This document shows positions 7,941 to 18,200 of a DNA stretch of 64,000 bases, one piece after another. The notes below the pieces were generated by a model, which did not search any database, had not been told where the DNA came from, and saw only the letters and a program-made list of their open reading frames with translations. Source of the stretch: CAYFYS01 sp965202905 (GTDB lineage: Bacteria > Pseudomonadota > Alphaproteobacteria > MPNO01); NCBI GenBank assembly GCA_965202905.1, contig OZ241868.1, positions 992,001 to 1,056,000 of the forward strand, in the 5' to 3' direction. Position numbers and translations under genes: made by a program. Within the stretch, counting starts at the first letter, position 1. Each line of letters starts with the position of its first letter.

Positions 7941-9110
7941 TCACGTCACGAGCCCAACGAAGAATTCGAACACCTTGAGATGCACCAAGTCGTTCCATGT
8001 CACGAAAACCATCAACGCGAAGACCATCGCGAGGCCAAGCCGATAACTATATTCCTGGGCGCGCTGGCCGAGCGGTCGTCCGACGACGGTTTCAATCGCA
8101 TAGAACATCAAGTGTCCGCCATCCAACATCGGGATCGGGAAAAGATTGATGAGTCCCAGGTTGACCGACAAGGCGGCGAGGAACAAAAACGTGCTGACTC
8201 CGCCCACCTGCCACACATCCCCGGATATTTGAGCGATCCGTAACGGACCGCCGAGCTCGCTGGCGTCCCGGGTTCCTGAGAACATCTGTCCCAAGGCTTG
8301 AAAGATGTCCCCGATCATCGAAAACATGTCGTCGACCGCGCGCACGATCGCGGTCGCGGGGTCGTGGCGGATGATCTGAACCGACCCGCCGCTGCGGCTG
8401 ACGCCGAGCCGGCCGATCACCTGACTCATGCCGAAGCTGTTGGTCTGCCGAATCGCGTCGGGTACGGCGGTCAGCACGATGGTGCGCCGGTCCCTCTCGA
8501 CCTCGATCCGCAACCTCTCGCCCGGCGCGATGCGGACGATGCGGACGACCTGCTCGAACCGTTCGATCCGGGTACCGTCGATCCTGGTGATGAGGTCGTC
8601 CGGCTTGAAGCCGGCGCGCTCGGCCGCGCTGTCGGGCACGACGGCCGCGATCTTCGCCGGCGTCGACGGCTCGCCAACGGCGGCAAAGACCGCGGCCAGA
8701 ATCACGATGGCGAACAGGAAGTTGGCAAGCGGACCGGCCGCGACGATCGCGGCGCGGCGCCACAGGGATTTGGTGTGGAAGGAGATCCGCCGCTCCTCTT
8801 CGCTCGCATCGGCGTCCCCGGACTCCGGCCCGACGGTCATCTCGCCGAACATCTTGACGTAGCCGCCGATCGGGATGGCGCTGAATCGCCAACGGGTCGC
8901 CCGGGCATCGTTCCAGCCGTAGATCTCCGGACCGAAGCCGATTGAGAACACCTCGACCCGCACGCCGCACCACCGCGCGACGAGGTAGTGGCCCAGCTCG
9001 TGGACGAACACCAGCACCGTCAGCGCGACCAGGAACGGGATGACGTAGTCGATAAGGATTTCGCCGAGCGACAGCGCCACCCCGCCCAATCCGGTCACAA
9101 GGTCGATCAC
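7941..9110 (-). CDS. rseP: Site-2 membrane metalloprotease RseP
   Basis: The 389-residue product is an intramembrane zinc protease of the RseP/MmpA type. The zinc site HELGH lies at residues 37-41 in the first membrane helix, the third ligand motif LDG at about 329-331 in NLFPIPMLDGGHL, and a single PDZ domain sits between them (AAERAGFKPDDLITRIDG and onward). Membrane segments are visible near residues 22-40, about 125-145, and two at the C-terminus. The family cleaves anti-sigma factors in envelope-stress signalling or residual signal peptides. It lies 24 bases from dxr and 9 from bamA. Substrates cannot be read from the sequence. Confidence 0.94.
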   Translation of the reverse strand: MIDLVTGLGGVALSLGEILIDYVIPFLVALTVLVFVHELGHYLVARWCGVRVEVFSIGFGPEIYGWNDARATRWRFSAIPIGGYVKMFGEMTVGPESGDADASEEERRISFHTKSLWRRAAIVAAGPLANFLFAIVILAAVFAAVGEPSTPAKIAAVVPDSAAERAGFKPDDLITRIDGTRIERFEQVVRIVRIAPGERLRIEVERDRRTIVLTAVPDAIRQTNSFGMSQVIGRLGVSRSGGSVQIIRHDPATAIVRAVDDMFSMIGDIFQALGQMFSGTRDASELGGPLRIAQISGDVWQVGGVSTFLFLAALSVNLGLINLFPIPMLDGGHLMFYAIETVVGRPLGQRAQEYSYRLGLAMVFALMVFVTWNDLVHLKVFEFFVGLVT

Positions 9111-9134
9111 GCGATGCGCTCCGAATTCCGCGGC

Positions 9135-10331
9135 CTAGGCATTGACCGGCGCCAATGCGATCAAGGCGCGGGCGCGCCGGCGGGCCTGCTCATCGGCGGC
9201 ATGCACGTCGCCGAGGCAGGAGAACGGCAGCCCTGGCAGATCCTCCAGCGTCTCCTCGACAACCCGCGCGATCTCAAGAAAGCCGATCCGTCCTTCCAGG
9301 AATCCGCTCACCGCGACCTCGTTGGCAGCGTTGAGCACCGCCGGAGCCGCGCCGTCGGCCTCCAGCACCTGGCGCGCGAGGCCCAGCGCGGGGAACCGCT
9401 GCGGATCGGGATCCTCGAAGCTCAGCGTGGCGATGCTGGCGAGATCGAGCCGTTCGCTGGGCGCCGCCATCCGCCGCGGCCAGCTCAGCCCGTAGGAAAT
9501 CGGCGTGCGCATGTCCGGGGTGCCGAGCTGCGCCAGCACCGAACCGTCGACATAGGCGACCATTGAATGGATGATCGACTGCGGATGGACGATGATCTGA
9601 ATCCGGTCCTGCGGTAGTCCGAACAGGTGATAGGCCTCGATCAGCTCGAGACCCTTGTTCATCATCGTCGCGGAATCCACCGATATCTTGTCGCCCATGT
9701 CCCAGTTTGGGTGGGCGACCGCCTCGGCCGGCGTCGCCGTGGCTAGGCGGGCAAGCGGCGCGGTTCGGAACGGCCCGCCCGAGGCGGTCAGGATGATCCG
9801 CTCGATACTGTCCCGGTCGTCGAAATCGAACACCTGGAAGATTGCGTTGTGCTCGGAATCGACGGGAATCAGAACGGCTCCGCTCCGCGCGATCTCGTCC
9901 ATGAACAGGCTGCCCGCGCAGACTAGGCATTCCTTGTTGGCCAGGGCGACAATCGCGCCGCGGCGTACCGCGGCCAGCGTCGGGGCGAGCCCGGCGGCGC
10001 CGACGATCCCGGCCATGACCCATTCGGCCGGCAGGCCGGCCGCCTCGATCAGCCTCTCCGCCCCAGCGGCGGGCTCAACGCCCGAACCCGACAGCGCGTC
10101 GGCGAGCTCGCCATACCGATCGGGATCCGCGATGACGGCGATCCGCGCGCCCAGCCGTCGCGCCTGCTCGGCCAGCAGGCGAACGTTGGTGTTGCCGGTC
10201 AGCGCGATGACGTCATATGCACTCGGGTGCCGCTCGATGAGGTCGACGGTGCTACGGCCGATCGAGCCGGTCGAACCGAGGATCGTTACCGTACGGGGTC
10301 CCAGGCCGCGATCCCCGGAGGCGCTCACCAT
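9135..10331 (-). CDS. dxr: 1-deoxy-D-xylulose 5-phosphate reductoisomerase
   Basis: Dxr (398 residues) catalyses the NADPH-dependent step from DXP to 2-C-methyl-D-erythritol 4-phosphate in the MEP isoprenoid pathway. The nucleotide-binding GSTGSIG is at residues 19-25. ANKECLVCAG, DSEHNAIFQ, TASGGPFR and DMGDKISVDSATMMNKGLE supply the metal and substrate site. The ATG at 10331 overlaps the end of cdsA by seven bases; a GTG one codon later would give a four-base GTGA overlap and is equally plausible. The product feeds UppS upstream in the same operon. Confidence 0.95.
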   Translation of the reverse strand: MVSASGDRGLGPRTVTILGSTGSIGRSTVDLIERHPSAYDVIALTGNTNVRLLAEQARRLGARIAVIADPDRYGELADALSGSGVEPAAGAERLIEAAGLPAEWVMAGIVGAAGLAPTLAAVRRGAIVALANKECLVCAGSLFMDEIARSGAVLIPVDSEHNAIFQVFDFDDRDSIERIILTASGGPFRTAPLARLATATPAEAVAHPNWDMGDKISVDSATMMNKGLELIEAYHLFGLPQDRIQIIVHPQSIIHSMVAYVDGSVLAQLGTPDMRTPISYGLSWPRRMAAPSERLDLASIATLSFEDPDPQRFPALGLARQVLEADGAAPAVLNAANEVAVSGFLEGRIGFLEIARVVEETLEDLPGLPFSCLGDVHAADEQARRRARALIALAPVNA

Positions 10332-11158
10332 GGGAATATTCCCCCTTCGCAGAGCAGGACAAACCCCACCAGCGCCGGTGCGGCGGTCAACATGCCGTCG
10401 AGCCGGTCGAGAACGCCCCCGTGGCCCGGGATCAGGTTGCTGGCATCCTTGGCTCCGAACCGCCGCTTGACGAAGGATACGGCAAGGTCGCCGCCCTGCG
10501 CCACAACCGCCGCGATCCCGCCAAACAGGGCGATCAGTGCCGGATTGGCGGCGCCAAACCAGAAACCGCAGACGATGCCCCACAACGCCGAGCCGACAAT
10601 CGCGCCGATCAGTCCTGCCCAGGTCTTTTGCGGGCTGATCCTGGGCACCAAGCGTGCGCCGCCGATCATCCGGCCGGTAAAGAAGCCCGCCGTATCCGTC
10701 GCCCAGATCGAGCCAATAAGCCAGAACGCGATCGCCAGACCATCGATCGGCAGACCGTCGATCGGCAGACCGCGCAGCCAGACGAGCGCCGCGCAGGGAA
10801 AGCCGATGACGATCGGCCCGGCCGAGATCCAGGCGGGATGATTGCGCTGGGCCATCGCGGCGGCGGCATAGGCCGCCCCGGCGCCCAGCACCAGCGCCGG
10901 GGTAACGATATCGAACCGGCGCGCCCAGGCCGCGACGCCGGCCACCAGGATGGCCAGCACCATGGCCCAGCCGCTGAGCCCGAACCGCCGGTCGCCGCAC
11001 AGGCGGTCCCATTCCCAGGCCATCAGCACGGCGGCGATGGTCAGGACGATCTCGAAAACCGGCGTGCCGAAATAGATTGCCACCAGGACCATCGGAGCCA
11101 TGACGAGGGCGGAGATGAGCCGTTGCCGCAACTCGGGATCCAGCGGACTACCCCGCAC
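10325..11158 (-). CDS. cdsA: Phosphatidate cytidylyltransferase CdsA
   Basis: CdsA makes CDP-diacylglycerol, the precursor of all phospholipids, in the inner membrane. The product has about seven membrane segments and the C-terminal family signature KRRFGAKDASNLIPGHGG followed by VLDRLDGM. I prefer the GTG at 11158, which yields VRGSPLDPELRQRLISALV and an 11-base overlap with uppS (277 residues). An ATG at 11212 would extend the product by 18 residues inside uppS. A short in-frame duplication (LPIDG LPIDG) lies in a loop near the middle. Confidence 0.92.
   Translation of the reverse strand: MRGSPLDPELRQRLISALVMAPMVLVAIYFGTPVFEIVLTIAAVLMAWEWDRLCGDRRFGLSGWAMVLAILVAGVAAWARRFDIVTPALVLGAGAAYAAAAMAQRNHPAWISAGPIVIGFPCAALVWLRGLPIDGLPIDGLAIAFWLIGSIWATDTAGFFTGRMIGGARLVPRISPQKTWAGLIGAIVGSALWGIVCGFWFGAANPALIALFGGIAAVVAQGGDLAVSFVKRRFGAKDASNLIPGHGGVLDRLDGMLTAAPALVGFVLLCEGGIFPW
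10736..10770. repeat. 15-base tandem duplication inside cdsA
   Basis: CAGACCATCGATCGG at 10736-10750 is followed directly by CAGACCGTCGATCGG and then a partial third copy. The unit is a multiple of three, so it adds LPIDG repeats between two membrane segments of CdsA without breaking the frame. It looks like a replication-slippage expansion and is probably neutral. Confidence 0.8.
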
Positions 11159-11885
11159 CGGTAGACCCAAATCGACGTTCGCGCCGGTGATATTCGCGCA
11201 CCGCGGCCGCAAAATCCTCGCGCGAGAAATCCGGCCACAGCGTGTCGGTGAACACGAGTTCGGAGTAGGCGCACTGCCACAACAGGAAATTGCTGATCCG
11301 CTGCTCGCCGCTGGTACGGATCAACAGGTCCGGGTCGGGGATTTCGCAGGTGAACAGGTTACGGTCGAGCGCGGCGTCATCGATGTCATCGGGCTCGATC
11401 TCGCCGGCGGCCACTTGGCGGGCCAGGGTGCGCGCGGCATGGGTGATCTCCTGCCGTCCGCCATAGCTCAAGGCGACGACCAGAGTCAGCCCGATGTTGC
11501 GCCGGGTCCGTTGTTCGGCCATCTCGATTAGGGTGACGATGTCGTCAGCCAGCCGTTCCCGGTTGCCGATGAAACGGATGCGCACGCCCTCGCGGTCCAG
11601 CTCGCCGACCTCGCGGTGCAGATAGAGCCGCAGCAGGCCCATCAGATCGGTGATCTCGGTCTTCGGCCGCTTCCAGTTCTCGTTGGAGAAGCCGTAGAGC
11701 GTCAGGAACGACACGCCCAGTTCGGCGGCGCTCCTGACCGCGGTTCTGACCGCTTCGGCGCCCTGCCGGTGCCCGGCCGCCCGCGGCAGCTTGCGCTCCT
11801 TCGCCCAGCGTCCGTTGCCATCCATGATGACCGCCACATGGACCGGCGGCGGCGGCGAATCGGCATGTGAAGGAACTGCTTTCAT
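11148..11885 (-). CDS. uppS: Isoprenyl (undecaprenyl) diphosphate synthase
   Basis: The 245-residue protein is a cis-prenyltransferase that makes the C55 lipid carrier for peptidoglycan and glycan export. Catalytic Asp22 is in VIMDGNGRWAKERKLPRAAG. LTLYGFSNENWKRP and the C-terminal RTSGEQRISNFLLWQ followed by AYSELVFTDTLWPDF are diagnostic. The ATG at 11885 is five bases after the frr stop on the minus strand. It precedes cdsA with an 11-base overlap, as in many alphaproteobacteria. Confidence 0.95.
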   Translation of the reverse strand: MKAVPSHADSPPPPVHVAVIMDGNGRWAKERKLPRAAGHRQGAEAVRTAVRSAAELGVSFLTLYGFSNENWKRPKTEITDLMGLLRLYLHREVGELDREGVRIRFIGNRERLADDIVTLIEMAEQRTRRNIGLTLVVALSYGGRQEITHAARTLARQVAAGEIEPDDIDDAALDRNLFTCEIPDPDLLIRTSGEQRISNFLLWQCAYSELVFTDTLWPDFSREDFAAAVREYHRRERRFGSTGAG

Positions 11886-11890
11886 CGATG

Positions 11891-12448
11891 TCAGACCTGC
11901 ATTATTTCCTTTTCCTTGATCGACAGCGTCTCGTCGATGACCTTGGTCGTCGAATTTGTCAGTTGCTGGATCTCTTCCGACCACGCCCGTTGATCGTCCT
12001 GAGAGATCTCGCCGTCCTTCTCCATGCGGCGCAGCTTCTCGATCGCGTCCCGGCGCACGTTGCGCGCGGCGACCCGGGCCTGCTCGGCGTACTTGTTGGC
12101 GACCTTGGTCATTTCGACCCGGCGCTCCTCGGTGAGCTGCGGAATCGGGACCCGCACGAGGTTGCCTTCGGTCTGCGGGTTCAGCCCGAGACCGGAATCG
12201 CGGACCGCCTTCTCGACCGCGCCGGCGAGGCCTTGGTCCCACACCTGCACGGTGAGCATGCGGGGATCGGGCACACCGATCGTGCCCACCTGATTGATCG
12301 GCAGCTTGCTGCCATACGCATCGATCGTCACCGGCTCCAGCAGCGCTGCCGATGCCCGGCCGGCCCGCAATCCCGCCAATTCGCGCTTGAACGCTTCGGC
12401 AGCGCCGTTCATCCGCCGTTCGACGTCGGCGATGTCAGGATCGGCCAT
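11891..12448 (-). CDS. frr: Ribosome recycling factor
   Basis: The 185-residue product is full length for RRF, which splits post-termination ribosomes together with EF-G. The three-helix-bundle and head-domain sequences are clear: LRAGRASAALLEPVTIDAYG, TVQVWDQG, and VRVPIPQLTEERR. I chose the ATG at 12448 because GGAAGGAGAG lies just upstream, although the frame stays open for 13 more codons. It overlaps pyrH by 14 bases, which suggests coupled translation. Confidence 0.95.
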   Translation of the reverse strand: MADPDIADVERRMNGAAEAFKRELAGLRAGRASAALLEPVTIDAYGSKLPINQVGTIGVPDPRMLTVQVWDQGLAGAVEKAVRDSGLGLNPQTEGNLVRVPIPQLTEERRVEMTKVANKYAEQARVAARNVRRDAIEKLRRMEKDGEISQDDQRAWSEEIQQLTNSTTKVIDETLSIKEKEIMQV

Positions 12449-13166
12449 GGCTCTCCTTCCCCTCGCAGATAATGGTATATGTACCATTGCCGGTCACGAT
12501 ATCGGCGAATGCGTCGGAATTCTGTAACGAAAACACCAGAATCGGTATCGCGTTTTCGCGCGCCAGCGAGACCGCCGAGGCGTCCATCACCTTCAGATCG
12601 CGGGAAAGCACCTCCAGGTAGTCCAGCCGGTCGTAGCGCACCGCATCGGGCACCTTCTTCGGATCGGCGGAGTAGACCCCGTCGACCTGGGTTCCTTTGA
12701 ACAGCGCATCGCAGCCCATTTCGGAGGCGCGCAGCGCCGCCGCGGTGTCGGTGGTGAAGAACGGGTTGCCGGTGCCTGCGGCAAAGATCACCACCCGGCC
12801 CTTTTCCATGTGGCGGATCGCGCGCCGGCGGATATAGGGCTCGCACACAGATTCGATGGGCACCGCAGACTGAACGCGCGTCTTCACGCCGTGACGCTCC
12901 AGCACGCCCTGCAGCGCCAGCGCGTTGATTACCGTGGCCAGCATGCCGATGTAGTCCGCCGTCGCACGCTCCATACCCTGGGAGGCGCCGGAGACGCCGC
13001 GGAAGAAGTTGCCGCCGCCGATGACCACGCACACCTCCACGCCGAGCGCGACCACCGAGCGGATCCCCTCGGAAATGCGATCGACCGTCTCGGCGTGGAT
13101 GCCGAACTGTCCGGGCCCCATGAGGGCCTCGCCGGAAAGCTTAAGAAGGATCCGTTTGTAGGTCAC
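12435..13166 (-). CDS. pyrH: Uridylate kinase PyrH
   Basis: The 243-residue protein is a hexameric UMP kinase of the amino-acid-kinase fold, making UDP for nucleic acid and envelope sugar-nucleotide synthesis. Signatures include the N-terminal RILLKLSGEALMG, the glycine-rich IGGGNFFRG, DYIGMLATVINALAL, and the ATP-site segment FAAGTGNPFFTTDTAAALRA. It lies in the usual tsf-pyrH-frr order and overlaps tsf by 26 bases. Confidence 0.96.
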   Translation of the reverse strand: MTYKRILLKLSGEALMGPGQFGIHAETVDRISEGIRSVVALGVEVCVVIGGGNFFRGVSGASQGMERATADYIGMLATVINALALQGVLERHGVKTRVQSAVPIESVCEPYIRRRAIRHMEKGRVVIFAAGTGNPFFTTDTAAALRASEMGCDALFKGTQVDGVYSADPKKVPDAVRYDRLDYLEVLSRDLKVMDASAVSLARENAIPILVFSLQNSDAFADIVTGNGTYTIICEGKESHGRS

Positions 13167-14139
13167 TCTCGGGCGTCCTCGACGCGGTCGGTGGATACGA
13201 ACCGGGCGGCTTGGGGTCAGCCTCCAGCGTCGCCGCGACCTCCGCCGCGAAGTCTTCTTCCTTGCGCTCGATGCCCTCGCCCAGGGCGAAGCGGCGAAAC
13301 CCTTTGACCGCGACCGGGGCGCCGATCTCCTTGGCCAGCGCTTCGACCGTCCCGGCCACCCTGGTCGCGCCGTCGATCACGAAAGTCTGTTCGAGCAAGA
13401 CCGATTCTTCATAGAACTTGCGCAGCCGCCCCTCGACCATCTTCTCGATGATATTCTCCGGCCGGCCGCTTGCCCGGGCCTGCTCGCTGAGGACGTTCCG
13501 CTCGCGCTCGAGCGCCGCCGCATCGACGTCATTGATCGTCGTCCATTGCGGGTTGGCCGCGGCGACGTGCATGGCGAGCTGCTTGGCCAGCGTGCCCACC
13601 CGCTCGGCATCGCCTGTCGATTCCAGCCCGACCAGGACCGCGATACGTCCCAGACCCGGCGCGACCGCGTTATGCACATAGCTGCCAATCGCACCGTTCT
13701 CGACCGACAGAGTCTCCGAGCGCCGAAGCGACATGTTCTCGCCGATCCGGGCAATCAGATCGGTCAGCGCGGCGCTGACCGTCTTGCCGTCGGCCATCGG
13801 CGCGTCGGCGAGCGCGGCGGTCCCACCCTGCCCGTCGAGCGCGATTGTCGCAACGGCGGCGACGAAGCTCTGGAACTCTTCGTTGCGGCCAACGAAGTCG
13901 GTCTCGGCGTTGATCTCGACCATCGCGCCGCGGTTGGGCCCGGTTGCGGCCGCAACCAAACCCTCGGCGGCGATCCGGCCGGCCTTCTTCGCCGCGGCGG
14001 CCAAGCCCTTCTTGCGCAGCCAGTCGACGGCGGCGTCGATATCCGCGCCGCTTTCGGTCAGCGCCTTCTTGCAGTCCATCATGCCGGCACCGGTCTTATC
14101 GCGGAGTTCCTTGACAAGACCTGCGGAAATCTGCGCCAT
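13141..14139 (-). CDS. tsf: Translation elongation factor Ts
   Basis: EF-Ts recharges EF-Tu with GTP. The N-terminal UBA-like domain (VKELRDKTGAGMMDCKKAL) and the EF-Tu-contacting TDFV motif at residues 80-83 are present. The product is 332 residues, slightly longer than usual, because the C-terminus runs past the normal FALGEGIERKEEDFAAEVAA end. The added tail, rich in Pro, Ser and Thr, overlaps the first 26 bases of pyrH. The tail may be dispensable. Confidence 0.95.
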   Translation of the reverse strand: MAQISAGLVKELRDKTGAGMMDCKKALTESGADIDAAVDWLRKKGLAAAAKKAGRIAAEGLVAAATGPNRGAMVEINAETDFVGRNEEFQSFVAAVATIALDGQGGTAALADAPMADGKTVSAALTDLIARIGENMSLRRSETLSVENGAIGSYVHNAVAPGLGRIAVLVGLESTGDAERVGTLAKQLAMHVAAANPQWTTINDVDAAALERERNVLSEQARASGRPENIIEKMVEGRLRKFYEESVLLEQTFVIDGATRVAGTVEALAKEIGAPVAVKGFRRFALGEGIERKEEDFAAEVAATLEADPKPPGSYPPTASRTPESDLQTDPS

Positions 14140-14219
14140 GGCGTCCTCGTCAGACTGCGCGGATCCGGATCGGACCCACGTCTTTTTCCTTACACACGGC
14201 GGGACGGCCCCACCGACGG

Positions 14220-15074
14220 CTACCCGGTCGCTTGATTGGCCTCCGGTGCGGCGGCCGCTTCTTCCGGCGCCACGCCCTCGCCCGGGGCCTCCGGCGAAAG
14301 TTCGGCATCATCCGCGACATTCCCGGCCGGCAGTTCGCCGATCGGCACGTCCTCGGACTCGCCTATATCGGATCCGGTCGCGATCGCCTCCTGCTGCAAC
14401 CCGTCGAGCACCGCCCTGGAGGCCAGATCGCAGTACAGCGCGATCGAGCGAATCGCGTCGTCGTTGCCGGGGATTATGTAGGCGATGCCGTGCGGATCGG
14501 AGTTGCTATCGGTCACGCCGACCACCGGGATGTTGAGCTTGGTCGCCTCCCGGATCGCGATCGCCTCCTTGTTGGTATCGATCACGAACAGGATGTCGGG
14601 CAGGCCGCCCATCTCCTTGATGCCGCCGAGCGCGCGCTGAAGCTTCTCGCGCTCTCGGGTCAGGCCCAGCAGCTCCTTCTTGGTCAAGCCGGACTCTGTC
14701 TCCGACAGAGTCTCATCGAGCTGGTGCAGCCGCTTGATCGAGGCGGTGACCGTCTTCCAGTTCGTCAAGATGCCGCCAAGCCAGCGGTGATTGACGAAAT
14801 ACTGACCGCAGCGCTCCGCCGAATCGGCGATCAGGTCGGAAGCCTGGCGCTTGGTGCCGACGAAGAGCACCCGGCCGCCGGCCGCGGTGATATCGCGGAT
14901 CGCCGACAGCGCGGCGAACAGCATCGGCATGGTCTGTTGCAGGTCGATGATGTGGACCCCGTTGCGCACGCCAAAGAGATAGGGTGCCATCTTGGGGTTC
15001 CACCGCCTCGTGTGGTGTCCGAAATGCACGCCGGCTTCGAGAAGCTGGCGCATGGTGAACTCGGGTATCGCCAT
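14220..15074 (-). CDS. rpsB: 30S ribosomal protein S2
   Basis: The 284-residue product begins MAIPEFTMRQLLEAGVHFGH, the standard S2 start, with AAGGAC upstream of the ATG at 15074. Core S2 segments follow (RRWNPKMAPYLFGVRNGVH, NHRWLGGILTNW, ITDSNSDP-type VTDSNSDPHG). The last roughly 45 residues form an acidic, Ala/Glu/Pro-rich extension, common in alphaproteobacterial S2. It is the first gene of the long operon running to fabZ. Eighty bases separate it from tsf. Confidence 0.95.
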   Translation of the reverse strand: MAIPEFTMRQLLEAGVHFGHHTRRWNPKMAPYLFGVRNGVHIIDLQQTMPMLFAALSAIRDITAAGGRVLFVGTKRQASDLIADSAERCGQYFVNHRWLGGILTNWKTVTASIKRLHQLDETLSETESGLTKKELLGLTREREKLQRALGGIKEMGGLPDILFVIDTNKEAIAIREATKLNIPVVGVTDSNSDPHGIAYIIPGNDDAIRSIALYCDLASRAVLDGLQQEAIATGSDIGESEDVPIGELPAGNVADDAELSPEAPGEGVAPEEAAAAPEANQATG

Positions 15075-15206
15075 GTTCGCGGGTCCTTGTCCGGTTAAGC
15101 CTCCGCGAGCAAAAGGGCGACCGTCGGAATTCGATCCGGCCGCCGCCCACCGGATGGGGAACAAGACCACGCCCCCAACGCTCGCGTGTGGATTCAGAGT
15201 GCCGGC

Positions 15207-15235
15207 TTGATAAACCCGGAGCGGCCGAACCGCAA
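15207..15235 (-). promoter_or_regulatory. Candidate rpsB operon promoter
   Basis: On the minus strand TTGCGG (15235-15230) and TATCAA (15212-15207) are separated by 17 bases, an acceptable housekeeping promoter. It would start transcription near 15200, giving a leader of about 125 bases before rpsB. It lies in the 196-base gap downstream of dnaE, where I found no strong terminator hairpin. Confidence 0.4.
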
Positions 15236-15270
15236 GCGTTTTCAAGCCGATCGGGCTTACGCCGCCGGGA

Positions 15271-18200
15271 TCAGATCTCCGTCACCCCGGCCACGCCGGC
15301 GAGCGATCCGAGCAGGTCGGAGGCCTCGGCCGGCACCGCGTAGCCATCGGGCAGCACCAGCTCGACCTCGCGGGCGGCCTCGATGCCGATGACCAGGCTG
15401 ACACGACCGCGCCCGGGCTGCCAAGCGGCGATCCGGCCGCGCACGATCTCCAGGCAGCCCGGGTCGTCGATGCGGACCTGGATTCCGGTATCGATCTGCT
15501 TGACCGCCTCGTCCAGCGCCTCGATCTTCGAGGCCATCAGCCGAACCCCCTCACCGTCCGCCCGGACCTCGGCGGTGATCAGCACCCGCGCGTTGGGCTC
15601 CAACAGGTCGCGCGCGCCGGCCAGCAGCTCCGAGAACGCGAGCACCTCGTAGGCGCCGGCGGTGTCGGCGAGCCGGACGTAGGCAAACCGGTTGCCCTTG
15701 GATGAGGTCCGCTCCCGCAGCCCCAGCACCACCCCGGCAAGCCGCCTTGTGTCGCCCCGGGCCACGTCGGCCAGCGCAGTGGAGGGGACCGCGCGCAGCC
15801 GGCTCAGCCGCGCGCCATAGGCATCCAGCGGATGAGCCGAGAGATAGGAGCCCGCCGCTTCGAACTCCTGATCGAGCCGCTCCATCGGCGACCAGTCGGC
15901 GAGGTCCGGGCGGTCGGCGCCGATCGGAGGGAGATCCCTCGCGGCCTCGCCGAAAAGGTTCGTCTGGCTGGTCTCGCGCTCCTCGGCCGCGACCTGGCCG
16001 AGCTTCACCAGGATGTCGATGTTTTCGAAGACCTGGCGCCGGTTGAGGTTCAGGCAATCGAGCGCGCCTGCCCGCACCAGGTTCTCCATCTGCCGGCGGT
16101 TGGCCATCCGTCCGCCGAGCCGGCGGGCGAAATCGAACTCGTCGGTGAAGGCTCCGTTCTCTTCGCGCTCGGCGACGAGTTCAGCCATGGCCTGCTCGCC
16201 GACATTCCTGATCGCGGCCAGCGCGTAGCGAATCGCGGGCTTCTCGGAGCCGTTGCGAATGATCTCGACCGTGAAGGAAGCGTCCGAGCGGTTGACGTCG
16301 GGCGGGAGCAGCGGCACGCCGAGGCGATCGAGCTCCTGGCGGAAAGCGTTCAGCTTGTCGGTGTTCCCGACATCCAGCGACATCAGCGCGGCTAGAAACT
16401 CGACCGGGTAGTTGGCCTTCAGCCAAGCGGTCTGATAGGCGACCAGCGCGTAGGCGGCGGCGTGCGATTTGTTGAAGCCGTAGCCGGCGAACTTGTCGAC
16501 CTGCTCGAAGATCTGCTCGGCCTTGGCGGCATCGACTCCGCGCGCCGTCGCGCCGTCGACGAAGGCGCCGCGCTGGGCCTTCATCTCGGCCTTGATCTTC
16601 TTGCCCATCGCACGCCGCAGCAGATCGGCCGCGGCCAGGCTGAAGCCCGACAGCTTCTGGGCGATCTGCATGACCTGTTCCTGGTAGATGATCACGCCGA
16701 AGGTCTCGCGCAGGATCTCTTCCAGGTCGGGATGCAGGTAGTCGGGTTCCTCCAGGCCGTGCTTGCAGGCGTTGTAGCGTGGGATGTTGTCCATCGGACC
16801 CGGCCGGTAGAGCGCGACCAGCGCGATCAGGTCCTCGAAGCAGTCCGGCTTCATCTGGCGCAGCACGTCGCGCATACCGGCGCTTTCCATCTGGAAGATC
16901 CCGGTCGCATCGCCGCATCCGAGCATCGCATAGGTCGCCGGGTCATCAAGCGGCAGGTCGAGCAGGTCCGGCGGCTCCGCGCGGCGGGTGATGAACCTGA
17001 GCGTCCGGTCGAGGACCGTCAGTGTCTTGAGCCCCAGGAAGTCGAACTTCACCAGCCCCGCCAACTCGGTATACTTCATTGAGAACTGGGTCGCCGGCAG
17101 GTCCGATCGCGGGTCGCGGTAGAGAGGGATCAGTTCAGTCAGCGGCCGATCGGCAATCACCACCCCGGCGGCATGGGTCGAGATGTGGCGGTAGAGCCCT
17201 TCGAGCTTCATCGCGATGTCGATCAGCCGGGCGACGGTCTCATCGCCGCTCCGGGCCTCGCGGAGTTGCGGTTCCTGCTCCAGCGCCTGGCTCAGCGTCG
17301 GCGGCTTGGCCGGATTGAACGGCACCAGCTTACAGATCCGGTCGACTTGGCCGTAGGGCATGCCGAGGACGCGCCCGACGTCGCGCAGCGCCGCACGCGC
17401 CTGCAGGGTGCCGAAGGTGACGATCTGGGCGACCCGGTCCGCGCCGTACTTGTCCTGGACGTAGGCGATCACCTCGTCACGCCGGTCCTGGCAGAAATCT
17501 ATGTCAAAGTCGGGCATCGAGACGCGGTCGGGGTTGAGGAACCGCTCGAACAGCAGGCCGAACCGCAGCGGGTCGAGATCGGTGATCGTCAGCGCCCAGG
17601 CGACGACCGACCCGGCGCCGGAGCCACGCCCGGGGCCGACCGGGATGCCCCGCTGCTTGGCCCATTGGATGAAGTCGGCGACGATCAGGAAGTAGCCCGG
17701 GAAGCCCATCGAGATGATGACGTCGAGCTCGAACGCCAGCCGTTCGAAGTAGGGCCCGGAATCGACGTTGAGCTTCGCCAGGCGCGCATCCAGCCCGGCA
17801 CGGGCGGCCGCGCGCAGCGTATCGGCCTCGGTCCGGCCCTCGGCGTCTCGAAAGCCGGGCAAGATCGGCGCGTGGGGCCGGGGCATGAACGCGCAGCGCC
17901 GGGCGATGACGAGGGAGTTGTCGAGGGCCGCGGGCAGGTCGGCGAAAACGGCGCGCATCTCCGCTGCATCGCGGAAGCGATGATCCGGCGTCAGCCGCCT
18001 GCGGTCGGCATCCTCGACATGGGTGCCCTGGGCGATGCACAGCAGCACGTCGTGGGCCTCGTACATCGCGGCGTCGGCGAAATAGACGTCGTTGGTCGCG
18101 ACCAGCGGCAGATCGTGGGCCATCGCCAGATCGATCAGGTCGTCCTCGATCCGACGCTCGATCTCCTCGCCGTGCCGGGTGAGCTCGATATAGAGCCGGC

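Noticed and set aside
14220..15245. Longer rpsB start at 15245
   Set aside because: The added 57 residues are not S2-like and the ATG at 15074 has a ribosome binding site and the standard MAIPEFTMRQLLEAGVHFGH start.
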